Shown in pieces: positions 55,801 through 60,829 of a DNA stretch of 64,000 nucleotides (the stretch's first letter is position 1; each line of letters opens with the position of its first letter). The position numbers were made by a program, and so were the translations under genes. The DNA is from Strigamia acuminata (lineage: Eukaryota; Arthropoda; Chilopoda; Geophilomorpha; Linotaeniidae): the NCBI GenBank assembly GCA_949358305.1, contig OX442319.1:930001-994000 (forward strand), read 5' to 3'. The notes below the pieces were generated by a model. It was not told where the DNA came from. It saw nothing but the letters and a program-made list of their open reading frames with translations, and made no database searches.

Positions 55801-57752
55801 TCTGCCTCGCATTCGAAAAATCCCAGTTACTTTTCACCAGGTTAAGCTTGGTACTCATAAGATCATCTGCTAACAGAAGTGTATGCCCATAGACTTTTCT
55901 GTGTATAGACTTGACAAAAAAGCCTATCAGAATCATCTGGTAGCAGAACTTGTGCCAGTCTGTCACACCAGAGTTTTTGTGGCACTCACAGCGCTATGCA
56001 ACAGAAAAGAAATGGTGAATGGCCATGAAAAAGAAACACGATCTAATCCTGGCAATCCGATCTGATCTGAAACCAAACTGCAGTTGCAGATCGAATTTCT
56101 GATAAAATAACCATATTTCTATCGTTCTAAAATCACAAATTTTACTACAAGACGTACAAAAAAATGACCCAAAATAAAGGAGATGAATTCTTTACTTACG
56201 AAAAAAAGTACCTCGTAATAGATTTTAATAATTATTTTTAATTATACACCCAATTCTGTTTTTACACCGTTTTGATTTAACACAGTCCAAAATATTAATT
56301 CAATTCTGTTTGTACACGATTTATTTTGATTTAATACGGTTTTTTTTATAAAGATTTTTGAAAGTACACAGCAGCTGCAGTCAAAAATCGCATTTATGTA
56401 GTAGTGTGTGTGTGTGTGTTTTTTTTTTTGTCTTTTAACATCACAAAACAAAAACGCAGTACATATATATTTTAACACGACTTTCTGAATGCAACTCGTT
56501 TCTTTTTTCACACGTTTTTTTCTGGAACGTATCCTCGTGCAGTGTAAAAACAGAAATGGGTGTTTTATCATTTCATCGTTTTCATCACTTCGAACTTTAA
56601 CTAAATAACAAGTGTAATTTGAATTTCACAAATAAATTAGTTTCACTTAAATAATAAGCATGAATGGAAAATCCAAGAGAAGTGGTATACAATAATGGAC
56701 AATACAAACACTCGCCCAGGTGCAGAAATTTACTTTTTTGTAAGTAAAGATTTCATCACCTTTATTTTGGATCAGTTTTTGTCCTCCTACCTTCGTTTCT
56801 TGTACTAAAATTTCCTAGAAAGTTAGTAAGTCAGAAATACGATAATTTTAACCAGTACATAATGTGTGCATAATATGCTCACATTATTCACACAAAGATA
56901 GTACTGTCACATTAGTAATAAAGCGGATCAGATTGCAGATACAATCAATCCGAACCTGGGATTGAGTGCAAATAAAACAGCTACATCTGATCAGCATTTA
57001 AGGGATCGATACAGATTCGATCCGACCTGAATGCTAGGCAGGGATCGACAAATACCGGGCGCCTGGTTGCCATGGCGCCTAAACATTCTTGCCTGGCACC
57101 TAGATTTTCAAAAATTCAAAAATTCAAAAATTCAAAAATTAAATTGACGCAAACGTAACATGCATTTCAAGGGAACAAGTGTTTTGTGAAAATATTGGGG
57201 TTGGCCGCAAGAAAAGTGTCTGTATCTGTATCAGTTAATATCGACAAATCAGCAGATTGCTGATACTAGTACCTGTAGGGCTCCGTCTAATTTATGCCTT
57301 CTTACCTTCAGACTTACAGCTGTCATTTTGACTTAAAATCTCTTCACCCTCAACTTTGCCTTGGCCATTTTCCTGTGCTCCGGTCACAGCCTTCCTGACA
57401 TCAACATCTTTGTCTGACCCCACTTTAGAAACTATTCCACTGGCCACAGTGCTGGAAGTATTGTTCATCACCTGGAGTATAAATCTTGCACTATCTAGTT
57501 TATTTGGAACATTGTCGTCGCTGTAAGATACTTGAACTCCGTTGGATAATTTCAATTTTCTCTTCCCATTTCCTATCTCACTTCCTTCAGTAACCATAGT
57601 ATTTGGAACATGCAACTTCTTCATAGCTTGTACAATTTTAGATGCATCTTCTGATAGTTTTAATTTATTCATTGTAACACAATTAGTATCCTTAGACAAA
57701 GATTTCTCCATCTCTTAATTCTGTGTTACTTTGAACTGGTGGTTAGCCATTT
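19340..57752 (-). CDS. ATF7IP: ATF7IP/MCAF1-like chromatin regulator, 15-exon model
   Basis: ATF7IP (MCAF1; Windei in flies) is a nuclear cofactor that stabilises SETDB1 and links it to H3K9 methylation. Coding starts at ATG 57711. Exons: 57752-57306, 56814-56791, 53592-53023, 52968-52865, 49512-49366, 49297-49223, 49145-49089, 49018-48854, 45873-45694, 32519-32354, 31172-30897, 30836-30696, 22097-21778, 19820-19715, 19647-19340. The coding total is 3045 nt (1014 aa), with every junction GT-AG and in phase. Features: charged coiled coil at residues about 340-415 (SETDB1-binding position), SUMO-interacting motif VKIIDLTADEDE (about 617), long Pro/Thr/Val-rich linker, and a C-terminal FN3 domain (about 895-995) with WKKVGDVKALALPMACTLTQ, a strong ATF7IP signature. 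Two further exons (45218-42317, 41608-41280) fit as an alternative 3' end. Introns are loaded with transposons. Confidence 0.88.
19715..19820 (-). CDS. ATF7IP: ATF7IP-like exon 14: start of FN3 domain
   Basis: Encodes HPAPLPVFPPSLES and HIPPKPALKISKVTNG, the proline-rich lead-in and first strand of the FN3 domain. Acceptor TTTTCAG|CAT (phase 0), donor AATG|GTAAGT (phase 1). Confidence 0.88.
20270..20657. mobile_element. TIR element, family F (partial copy)
   Basis: Shares long stretches (AGACCCAAACACCAGAATTGC, GACATTGTAATCGATTGCCTA) with the element at 36119-40712. The right end GTTAGAGTA abuts TA; the left end is not clear. Non-coding, within the last large intron of the ATF7IP-like gene. 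Confidence 0.5.
20753..21148. mobile_element. TIR element, family C
   Basis: Termini CTCTGGCTCACTATAAGTTG and its complement; interior shared with 757-1148 and 2340-3588, including the GATCTATTTTTTGGTATCAC segment. Non-coding. Confidence 0.65.
21778..22097 (-). CDS. ATF7IP: ATF7IP-like exon 13: Thr/Pro/Val-rich linker
   Basis: Encodes about 107 low-complexity residues, including a short repeat STIPNTIPSTIPSTSSN and TVTTTASTTTVVSK. Acceptor TTTTCCAG|CT (phase 1), donor CCAAAG|GTAGGT (phase 0). Linkers of this composition separate the SUMO motif from the FN3 domain in ATF7IP proteins. Confidence 0.8.
22171..22378. repeat. Inverted repeat with GCGCGACA motifs and a G run
   Basis: The left arm has CTAGCGCGACAAAATCTTACC and CGACACGATCTACCGCAAC; the right arm has GTCGCGGTAGATCGTGTCGC and TAGATTATGTCGCGCTAGA. 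A G homopolymer (about 22276-22286) lies in the loop. It is probably a small TIR element inside intron 12, just upstream of exon 13. Confidence 0.55.
22727..22770. mobile_element. Isolated pogo-type terminal repeat
   Basis: ACCGTACCGCCTCGTTTAAA is nearly identical to the left end of the pogo-like element at 60830. No transposase is attached here, so this is a lone end or deletion remnant. Confidence 0.4.
23113..23284 (-). repeat. Copia 3' LTR
   Basis: 172 bp, TGTGAATATTGG to TTCCCACA as read on the plus strand. A purine stretch (GAAGAGGGA on the minus strand) just inside it could be the polypurine tract. Confidence 0.9.
23383..25488 (-). CDS. Copia reverse transcriptase and RNase H portion
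   Basis: This continues the same frame after the TGA at 25491-25489 and has no ATG of its own at the start, so it depended on the upstream frame. Motifs: GIFVGYSAARKAYRVFIPE; RT start SKWIFRIKLNADRSISKYKA; QFDVKTAYLYGDLE; YVDDILAAF (about residue 345 of this part); RNase H GFSDASWCS, ALSSCESEV and CTDSTAA. A Lys/Asp/Glu-rich tail (ESKDESKDESKKK) precedes the stop at 23383. No other stop is present, so a single nonsense codon separates this copy from an intact frame. Confidence 0.92.
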   Translation of the reverse strand: MFGCVAWLHVPDSQRRKLDVKARQGIFVGYSAARKAYRVFIPEFGDVVEGRSVVFDEGTDGSKILDHARNLREQEEPLCVLEELDEPVAQAEPLVPEPAEEHQAEVDEAIERTVGRPRGATAEAVALRREDEKREREQQLADLGVRRSERLAARVEAANVAETEACELFTPGTYGEAVSCPDREKWLDAMESEIDSLHINQVWRLVKRLPEMRTIRSKWIFRIKLNADRSISKYKARLVAVGYAQRPGIDFTETFSPVVRTESLRIILFLVATLGLKTRQFDVKTAYLYGDLEVEIFMEQPEGFAGDTQEVCKLERSLYGLRQSGRCWNRRLNDELMKLGLEPLTDDACVYIYVEKDGILILGVYVDDILAAFSSDKILDWLLMGLKKVFEIVDLGEVHYLLGMEIQITQQGVWIGQQKFINEILDTFSPNDRTKACTPVVVGQDLDVFKDSKSVDQRTYQRILGSVMHLMVITRPDLSFAVSKLSSYSRDPREIHFRAMKRVLSYVKRTRDFKLFFPSTSGSVVGFSDASWCSTKQARSFSGILIKLGEAPIYWKTKKQNLVALSSCESEVLAMCELLKGLKWVRSILHGLGQEALVPQSISICTDSTAAIDVLSGSNQFGRTKHINRQLMFVRHDVYLGNVHLIHMPSETLPADFLTKAVPAEKLAASCKAVALKDCAESKDESKDESKKKSDEKLKKT
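25489..27528 (-). CDS. Copia gag, protease and integrase (679 aa, stop-truncated)
   Basis: From ATG at 27528: gag of the UBN2 type (MADAISAGSLNRIELLNVRN), zinc knuckle CFECGKPGHIAKDC (about 233), protease active site WILDSGASSHM (about 316), GAG-pre-integrase HRRFCHVNEEALDEM with CGPCIGGKL, then the integrase core with HADVVGPF, RTDNGGEF and AERSNRT supplying D, D and E (about 517, 579, 619). The frame stops at a TGA (25491-25489) within the stretch leading to IFGCVAWLH. In this family the position is coding, and the codon context fits a CGA-to-TGA transition. The reading frame resumes unchanged after the stop. Confidence 0.92.
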   Translation of the reverse strand: MADAISAGSLNRIELLNVRNYFVWRFKVGALLEAKGLTSALTDAEPEKPVVGAPDFDDKDKIHKAWAKSNSEAVGILALTISDEEATSCLSMTSAKEMWDHLKTQHAALTVEKQVDAGARLTTLKMRSEETVDQYINRARSIQAKAKAVGRDIPDREVILYATKGLLPKYHATGRDYRSKLDAKIEDLRAGLLTEEQWGPSTTNFVVSTPVAFKVQAGKPSGGRKSRDVNKRTCFECGKPGHIAKDCWVRFPEKRPQQRKKAAKFAQQAPTQQHAYVAVCNDGNETVRGEKAHKEFLHHAFVVDLGDEITTKSRWILDSGASSHMSCRRDWFANLEEFDATVTTAKKGTELQAKGRGDIVIKCRLPDEAIKKITLLQVLFVPELKGNLLSIPKLTSKRCKVVFNDRLVDVHDPTGQLIARGKKSGDMFVLDSEGEQNAELAQETLALTEKETWHRRFCHVNEEALDEMRTREAVYGIKFKTEKLSKCGPCIGGKLTRSPFKRVTGKQSQRILELIHADVVGPFQVPSLSGSRFALIMTDDFSRKKFIYFLKEKSQTFGFFQIFKTLIEKQTGNAICRLRTDNGGEFTSREFVIFCETNGIKHELTVPYNAASNGVAERSNRTLVEAARTLLIQSKLPLRFWAEALAAAVFVKNRTITKPNGHIVPEEIWTGRKPTVTFL
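27682..27853 (-). repeat. Copia 5' LTR
   Basis: 172 bp, matching the other LTR except at two positions noticed by eye (ACTC versus ACTT; TATTATT versus TATTCTT). It is followed on the minus strand by the TGGTAGCAGAG primer-binding site. Confidence 0.9.
28327..28480. mobile_element. Small TIR element
   Basis: About 150 bp with ends CCATGGACATGGACAGGGCT and, at the right, CCAGCACTGGCCATGG. It abuts the left end of the family D element that follows. Short and non-coding; only one copy noticed. Confidence 0.35.
28588..29150. repeat. 21-bp AT-only satellite array
   Basis: About 26 units of TTATAATTTATAAGTTATAAG with a few TTATAAGTGATAA variants. The unit is close to palindromic (TTATAA, CTTATAAG), so the array can form hairpins. 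It contains no coding frame. Confidence 0.92.
29240..29463. repeat. GC-rich tandem repeat of about 36 bp
   Basis: Six diverged units of the form TTCGGCCGCATTTGTGTGATC plus GAATGCGGGCGATG, in an otherwise AT-rich setting. Related units occur at 22800-23060 and 37120-37215. The open frames here are by-products of the repeat. Confidence 0.75.
30696..30836 (-). CDS. ATF7IP: ATF7IP-like exon 12
   Basis: Encodes linker sequence with SSVVPRGSLVFAPNPNGPLQ and RPPIQTLLMQRGTTLFPV. Acceptor ATTTTTAG|TG and donor TTCAG|GTTTTT, phase 1 at both ends. The 60-bp intron between this exon and exon 11 supports their pairing. Confidence 0.8.
30897..31172 (-). CDS. ATF7IP: ATF7IP-like exon 11
   Basis: Encodes 92 linker residues rich in Thr, Pro, Val and Gln (for example RPVTIFAAPVSQTSVGTNQI). 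Acceptor TCTAATAG|TG and donor TTTAG|GTAAGT, phase 1 at both ends. It resembles the Q/T/V-rich activator-like linkers of ATF7IP. Confidence 0.8.
31258..32019. mobile_element. TIR element, family H
   Basis: 762 bp with ends GCCGCATTCAAAAATTAA and TTAATTTTTGAATGCAGC, flanked by TA (31256-31257, 32020-32021). A shorter copy that itself contains a family B MITE is at 46384-46808, and a right-end remnant lies near 40790. Non-coding. Confidence 0.65.
32354..32519 (-). CDS. ATF7IP: ATF7IP-like exon 10: SUMO-interacting motif
   Basis: Encodes TVKIIDLTADEDEANAKR near its end: the hydrophobic core IIDLT followed by acidic residues is the SUMO-interacting motif by which ATF7IP binds SUMO-modified MBD1. 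Acceptor TTTCTAG|GCA (phase 0), donor CGAG|GTATGA (phase 1). In the alternative Crypton-containing transcript this exon would be absent. Confidence 0.88.
33438..34004. mobile_element. Family B MITE with an unclassified insert
   Basis: Ends CTGTATTTTATCGATTAAGAG and CTCTTAATCAGAAAAATACGG, flanked by TA. Compared with the intact copies it carries about 300 extra bases at 33617-33918. The insert (TGTAGACCACGTAACATT to TCTCGTAACA, with a GA run) might be a solo LTR but I found no partner. Confidence 0.6.
34495..34950. mobile_element. TIR element, family A
   Basis: 456 bp with ends CCGTCTGCACCGAAAATA and TATTTTCAGGTAAAGACGG, flanked by TA. It shares the ACACCATGGTGTTGTATTCGA palindromic blocks with 87-753 and 50147-50538. 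No coding potential. Confidence 0.65.
35174..35696. repeat. 21-bp tandem array, open on both strands
   Basis: About 25 units of TTTTATGGCCAAAAATTGTAA and variants. As 21 is a multiple of three and the unit lacks stops in certain frames, long frames run on both strands: NFMAKNC-type heptapeptides on plus and LAIKLQF-type on minus. Unit variants are clustered (GGAAT, GTAAT and GGATT blocks), indicating local homogenisation. No start context, splice site or family match supports a protein. Confidence 0.9.
37664..37969 (-). pseudogene. Copia protease/pre-integrase remnant
   Basis: An open stretch with RRNLLSGSKLDDVGRKSIMA and AKRQGNLFYL, the conserved bridge between Copia protease and the GAG-pre-integrase domain. 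The integrase catalytic core that should follow is missing. Confidence 0.7.
38231..38458 (-). pseudogene. Copia gag C-terminal remnant with zinc knuckle
   Basis: Contains TNREINKVFEELLYQIEEEE and the CCHC knuckle CYRCNKVRHIARDC. Frameshifts on both sides disconnect it from the gag start at 39179 and the protease region. Confidence 0.75.
39673..39870. repeat. Imperfect tandem repeats in Copia 5' region
   Basis: About four units of AAATTGCAAAAATTCACTAAG plus TTCACATAAT, then two of TTTGCCAAATAAATGTTCAA plus ATTTCACTTGAAAAT. They lie between the 5' LTR and gag of the decayed Copia element. Confidence 0.75.
41280..41608 (-). CDS. Terminal exon joined to the Crypton-type exon
   Basis: Acceptor TTGTTGCACAG|CG, phase 1, matching the donor of the 42317-45218 exon. 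It encodes 108 residues, AREELKSKRVAEVEQIPRMI then a Ser/Thr/Pro/Val-rich tail (LFPTQSSVNKLEKIEH, VVLLPVVNTPTSANVVQIIP), and stops at TAA (41280). No good donor precedes the stop, and AATAAA signals follow near 40955 and 40925, so it looks like a last exon. The tail resembles the linkers of the ATF7IP-like gene more than the Crypton part. Confidence 0.7.
42317..45218 (-). CDS. 2.9-kb Crypton-derived (DUF3504) exon in the ATF7IP-like gene
   Basis: A single open exon of 967 codons. It starts at ATG 45218 exactly after the acceptor TTGATTTCAG and ends at the donor GAAG|GTAAAT, where the frame would otherwise stop two codons later. Repeat 1 (residues about 75-165: FFAAGKKKDGTDYGANTL, YPASVK) and repeat 2 (about 232-325) are the helical, core-binding half of a tyrosine recombinase. 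Repeats 3 (about 385-635) and 4 (about 698-967; KKRDGSDYEPNSL, HMLWGDFQLL, WFRDSPLGRSK) are full DUF3504 units as in ZMYM2/3/4, QRICH1, KIAA1958 and fly WOC, which descend from Crypton transposases. A PVQVPAQ-type repeat (about 193-217) and an acidic block (about 341-363) separate units. The usual catalytic residues are not recognisable. Phase 0 upstream and phase 1 downstream fit exon 9 and the exon at 41608. Confidence 0.82.
45694..45873 (-). CDS. ATF7IP: ATF7IP-like exon 9
   Basis: 60 codons of linker (LHPSLSVSILQPKPQ ... TLDLQRKVQ). Acceptor ATTTGTAG|CTT, donor CAA|GTAAGT, phase 0 at both ends. Its phase-0 donor can join either exon 10 at 32519 or the Crypton-type exon at 45218, so it is the predicted branch point of alternative splicing. 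Confidence 0.82.
46384..46808. mobile_element. Family H element containing a family B MITE
   Basis: Ends GCTGCATTCAAAC and TTAAATGCAGC between TA dinucleotides. The family B MITE at 46431-46683 (ends CCGTATTTTACCGATTAA and CTCTTAATCGATAAAATACG, TA duplication) is nested inside. Confidence 0.6.
46856..47113. mobile_element. TIR element, family I
   Basis: Ends ATTCTGTTTTTACACCA and GTGTAAAAACAGAATTG with TTTCTGGAACGTATCTTCAG near the right end. A second copy is at about 56246-56563. Non-coding. Confidence 0.55.
47962..48366. mobile_element. TIR element, family J
   Basis: Ends TATCGTATTACCTCACATAA and its complement, each followed inward by the palindrome GGCATGCCG-like block. About 405 bp, non-coding. 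Similar CCGTATTACC strings occur at 22402 and 22604. Confidence 0.6.
48480..48706. repeat. Dispersed repeat, family E
   Basis: Second copy of the repeat at 6985-7212: CCGAATCCCGTTCC start, GATTCGAATCTCTGACATGC near the end. It lies 150 bp beyond the donor of ATF7IP-like exon 8. Confidence 0.6.
48854..49018 (-). CDS. ATF7IP: ATF7IP-like exon 8
   Basis: 55 codons of Thr/Ala/Pro-rich linker (RPSTTTSVVPSMIAKRQ, APSTLTSIAPTKIPTATLVP). Acceptor TTTCTTACAG|ACA, donor CCAAAG|GTTTGG, phase 0. The open frame runs past the donor by chance. Confidence 0.78.
49089..49145 (-). CDS. ATF7IP: ATF7IP-like exon 7 (57 nt)
   Basis: Nineteen codons, VSTRCVGLQVQQVHIPTVR. Acceptor GATTTTAG|GTG, donor TTAGA|GTAAGA, phase 0. 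The flanking introns are 77 and 70 bp. This exon is too short to show in an ORF scan; it is supported by splice sites and phase only. Confidence 0.7.
49223..49297 (-). CDS. ATF7IP: ATF7IP-like exon 6 (75 nt)
   Basis: Twenty-five codons (VTECNISVQRTSQNLKRNMP and PSVK). Acceptor GAATTTTAG|GTA, donor GTCAAG|GTATGA, phase 0. The 68-bp intron upstream fits the short-intron class seen across the window. Confidence 0.72.
49366..49512 (-). CDS. ATF7IP: ATF7IP-like exon 5: coiled coil
   Basis: 49 codons with heptad character: FSEVEKLAKKLLSKQ, IGELKTKIATLENKVYFWKR and QYFLLQKE. This is the position and character of the conserved ATF7IP coiled-coil domain reported to bind SETDB1. Acceptor TTTTAAAG|GAA, donor AAAGAG|GTTATT (weaker), phase 0. 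Confidence 0.78.
50147..50538. mobile_element. TIR element, family A (uninterrupted copy)
   Basis: 392 bp with ends CCGTCTTCCCCCAAAAATTA and TTTTCGAGGGAAAACAG, flanked by TA. It serves as the empty-site reference for the family B MITE at 405-668. Confidence 0.7.
50541..52860. other. Intron 4 remainder, no gene seen
   Basis: The stretch between the MITE at 50147-50538 and exon 4. 51520-51990 is GC-richer with GTGCACA and CGCGA strings but I cannot assign it. 52445-52810 has diverged short repeats around GAAAATATTCC and CCTGGTCGAAA. No convincing exon. Confidence 0.4.
52865..52968 (-). CDS. ATF7IP: ATF7IP-like exon 4: charged helix
   Basis: Encodes EVLHDEEKKAACLRKELKVQ and EKKEEKVKITRLRNK, a highly charged helix that leads into the coiled coil of exon 5. 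Acceptor AATTTTAG|AA (phase 1), donor AATAAG|GTACAT (phase 0). The 54-bp intron to exon 3 supports the model. Confidence 0.75.
53023..53592 (-). CDS. ATF7IP: ATF7IP-like exon 3
   Basis: 190 codons, Lys/Ser/Glu-rich and mostly disordered in character. It contains a leucine-rich helix AVSKVVEKLLNELP and basic strings (KIDLKRKQ, TVKKVKI) that could serve as nuclear localisation signals. Acceptor CTTTTCAG|AA and donor TTCAG|GTAAGG, phase 1 at both ends. Confidence 0.78.
54336..54874. mobile_element. piggyBac-like MITE
   Basis: 539 bp flanked by TTAA on both sides (54332-54335, 54875-54878) with inverted ends CACTAGAACGGCCGAAAT and TCTTGCCGTTCTAGTG. The TTAA target duplication is the piggyBac hallmark. 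The interior holds the palindrome CTGATTTATGATG/CATCATAAATCAG and no transposase. Confidence 0.75.
54938..55114. mobile_element. 177-bp palindromic MITE
   Basis: Ends CAGTGTAGGCTGCGTAGCCC and GGGCTATGCAGCCTACACTG, flanked by TA on both sides. Most of the element can fold on itself. Mariner-type by ends and target duplication. Confidence 0.75.
55119..55845. mobile_element. Foldback element
   Basis: Long inverted arms starting CTTAACCTGGTGAAA and ending TTTCACCAGGTTAAG, with inner arm pairs such as TTGCCAGGAAAAAATTTTGT (from about 55249) and its complement (to about 55517). About 727 bp, directly abutting the MITE at 54938-55114. Confidence 0.65.
56246..56563. mobile_element. TIR element, family I
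   Basis: Ends ACACCCAATTCTGTTTTTAC and GTAAAAACAGAAATGGGTGT. It shares TTTCTGGAACGTATCCTC with 46856-47113 and includes a TG microsatellite. It lies between ATF7IP-like exons 2 and 3. Confidence 0.55.
56791..56814 (-). CDS. ATF7IP: ATF7IP-like exon 2, 24-nt microexon (tentative)
   Basis: Bounded by CTTTCTAG and GTAGGAGG, length 24, phase 1 on both sides, encoding NFSTRNE plus split codons. Being a multiple of three, it can be included or skipped without changing frame; exon 1 could splice directly to exon 3. It is supported by splice consensus only. Confidence 0.4.
57306..57752 (-). CDS. ATF7IP: ATF7IP-like exon 1: 5' UTR and start
   Basis: Acceptor TCTCTAATGCAG|AAATGG shows that a non-coding exon lies further upstream. 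A first ATG opens an 11-codon uORF that ends at TAA; one codon later, in the same frame, the main ATG (57711) begins MEKSLSKDTNCVTMNKLKLS. The exon encodes 135 Ser/Lys/Val-rich residues with a helix KIVQAMKKLHVPN. Donor TGAAG|GTAAGA, phase 1. Confidence 0.78.
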
Positions 57753-58218
57753 CTGCATTAGAGAGGAAAATAAAAAAAGGAAAATAAAGTGATTAAAGCA
57801 ATGTGCAACTATGTAAAACATTCTGAATGGACATATTTATTATTTTGCAATTAAAATGGTCTGAAATGGGGTGCAATCTTGATACGATAAATAAAAACAC
57901 TGGTATGCTAACTAGCATCAATCAACTTGTGTGTTTGACTTTTTACCCATTTTCAGCCCAGTGTAATGTAGGTCTTGAAGAATACATGGCAATTCGTGGC
58001 ACTCCCAAAGCATATGACTAAGTGTTGTTTACATGGAAACAATTCTGGATTCTTTCTTTCTATAAAGAATCCAGTGAAGGAAACAAAAAGGACAATTCAA
58101 CCACCACAAACAACACAACTAAAACAATTGAATTGCCGACCAATTTAGTAAACTGTCAGTTGTTATCCATATTTATTACATCGAGGCAGTTGATGTGGTT
58201 CAGTTTCCACTAACTTAA

Positions 58219-58648
58219 AGCTAGGTTCAAACTTGTGTTCACACAAGGGGCATCGCAACGCATGGAAAAATTAGTCAAACGCAATGCAGTCTGTTCACAA
58301 TGTAGAGCATGTGTGATCAGAGCTGAAACAATTGATGTTGCATCTGGCCAGTCAGATTGTTTCAATAAAACCTTGAATTGGATTTTTGTTCTAAAACTAG
58401 TTCCAGAATCCAAAAATGGCGGCCTGTTTGCATGTGGCAAAGTCTCGCCAACCAGACGTGAATCGACGAGAGTTGGAGTCAATCATGATTGGTTGGCTGC
58501 AAGACTTTTCCTTGCGTTGAGTCGCTTACTTCGACTTCGATTTGAAGCAGGAATTGGCGTCAATGTCAAGAATTTTTGGACGCAATCAGCTTGCGTTGTG
58601 TTAGTTTTCTTGCGTTGCGTCTAGTGTGAACACAAGTGTGAACCTAGC
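58219..58648. mobile_element. piggyBac-like or related MITE
   Basis: Ends GCTAGGTTCAAACTTGTGTT and ACACAAGTGTGAACCTAGC next to TTAA on both sides (58215-58218, 58649-58652). About 430 bp, and comparatively GC-rich inside. The short open frames on both strands show no family motif. Confidence 0.6.
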
Positions 58649-58779
58649 TTAAAGTGGACCGAAAGCACGAGCGGAACAGACTTTTTACCTAACACCAAAG
58701 ATAACATTTATTTTTTTCTATTTTTTTCTACGTATCTTTGTAGGCGACGTAACATCTTTTTGACGTTATGTAAATTCAC

Positions 58780-59480
58780 ATACAGGGTGTTGTTGAATAC
58801 CAAATTGTTGGTTCATTTAGACCAGGTGTCGGCAAGTAATTTTAAGTGGGGTCCGGATACTATTGAAAATTTTTATCGAGGTCCCAGAAAAAAACACTTA
58901 AAAACCTTAGTAAAAACCTAAGAACACAGAAAAAACTCTTAAAAATCAAATAAGCCCCCCCAATAAACACAACCAAAAAAATACCAATAAAAGCTAAAAA
59001 AAAACAAAAAAAAACAGGAAAAAAAAACAGGAAAAACAAGAAAAAAAAACACTAAAAAACCAAAGAAACCAAGGGAAAAACGTCGCTAAAACGTCACCGC
59101 GGTCCAAGTTTCGACCGCTGATTCGGACGAATATGTTGGTGCTCTCCAACTTTCTAATTAAAATTTTTACTCTAGCCCGATTGGTTTAAAAGATATAAAG
59201 TGAATGACCTTGAAAACAACCTTCAAGGTCAAATTTGATGACCTCATTGGATTTCTCTTAACCAACTGCTTATATGATCGCTTCATCAAAGTTAGCCCAG
59301 ATGCAATTACTCAGGAAATATTTGGTGGGAACCAGACATATCAGACACACGTGGAAAGGGAAAAGAAAACGTACCAGACGCTATGACAGTGAAAAAGACG
59401 TTCCGGAAACAAAATAATGGAAATCAAGATCCGAAGTAAAACGACAGAAATCAAGATCCGAAGAAAAACTATGGAAATAA
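58780..59480. other. Unassigned repeat-like DNA
   Basis: Starts TA-CAGGGTGTTGTTGAATACC, resembling one end of a TA-targeting element. An A/C-rich low-complexity block (58890-59060) and short AATCAAGATCCGAAG repeats (59410-59470) follow. I see no gene. Confidence 0.35.
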
Positions 59481-59510
59481 ATAAACCAAATGCAGATGAG
59501 AAAGCCTACT

Positions 59511-60780
59511 TCAAATACAAGAACCTACTTCACATACAAGTGCCGCAGTTGCAGAAAAACTGATCACAGAGCTGTTGGAAATCACTGGATCGCTGCTGGT
59601 CGCTCTTTTATTTTTCCGCCGTCTGTTTCTCTTCGTTTTATCACTGCTGTTCAATCTTGCATCGGTTTCCGTATCGGCAACATTCAAACTCGCGTAAATT
59701 TCATCGTGTTCTGTATTATTCTCATCAGATTTCGAGTCGATCCCACCTAAATCTACGTCAGTTTTATCCGATTTTGCATTTGGGTTTGCTTTAATCGCTT
59801 CAGATTTCGCTATCACCTACTGAGTGCTTAAACAGTCTATGTTCTCAAAAATTCCACATTTGGCTACTCTGTATAGCAGTAAAAGTTTTCGATCTCGTCC
59901 TTCATCTCTTTCGTCCGTTTCTCAAGATTCAATCGAATTCACAGCTTTCTTCGTTTTCGACAGTTTTGTCATGTTCCAAACTTGGTGTTTTGCCATCGAC
60001 TTCATCTTCTCGTCCATAACTTTGGTTCACTCCTCGAATTTAATTGATTGTACCACTTCGTCCTAGTGGGGTTTGATTTCTTCCGAAATATTGGCCATTG
60101 ATCTCATTTTAACTTGTTCGGTCGGTTTCGTTCTTATTCCAAATAATCCTTCTCGAGCGTCACACTGAACTTTCGTTTTCCTCAGTATCAGACGTTATGC
60201 AGGGGTCGGTGGTTCGGCTTCGCCAGATTCCTCCTGAACATTCTCCTCTTGATTTTTGGCCAAGGGTTCGACGTTTCATTCTTTGTTTTCCATCTTCGTG
60301 TTCTGCATCAGATTTGTCTGGATTTTTGTCAGACTCGATATATCTTAGCTATATTTCAATTCATCTCGAGCGCAACTCGATACATCTCTGCCATTTTTCA
60401 TATCATCTCAATCGCAACTTGTTTGAAGTTTTTATCATCCGATTCATCAATTTTTTCACTTTTCCATTCTTCAAACTCGTTGTCGATTTCTTCGTTTTTC
60501 TTTACTTCACACTCGTTGTTTTCTTCAATTTCTTCGTTCTTGTAATCAAAATCGCTGATTTTTACTCAACTTTGACGTTTTTATCATCGCCTCATGTACT
60601 CTACGAACAGTCATCTTCGCTCCATGTGTCATCTTCGCTGCTGTGTATACTTATCTGACTGATCTGCGCTTCGTCATCCTCGCTCAGCATCGTTGTCCTT
60701 GCTTTCCGCACAACCGCATTCGCTTACTGCATCGTCGTCTTTGTTTTCCACATCTTAGTCTTTATTTTTCGCATTGTCGT
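59511..60780 (-). pseudogene. Possible decayed Copia pol region
   Basis: One minus-strand frame runs from about 60066 to 59511 with few stops. It includes FEE then TKVMDEKMKSMAKHQVWNM, which resembles the start of Copia reverse transcriptase (DEEMKSL..N.TWEL), and then a Lys/Asp/Ser-rich stretch. Sequence to 60780 is heavily broken. Together with the gag remnant at 62500-62956 it may be one Copia element split by the pogo-like element. Weak evidence. Confidence 0.3.
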
Positions 60781-60829
60781 CAGGACTGAATTCCGCAGCT
60801 CTGTCGATTGTTGCATACCGTACCGCCCC

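Noticed and set aside
60197-60658. Plus-strand 153-codon Phe/Ser-rich frame
   Set aside because: Low-complexity composition, overlaps a broken minus-strand Copia-like frame, no motifs.
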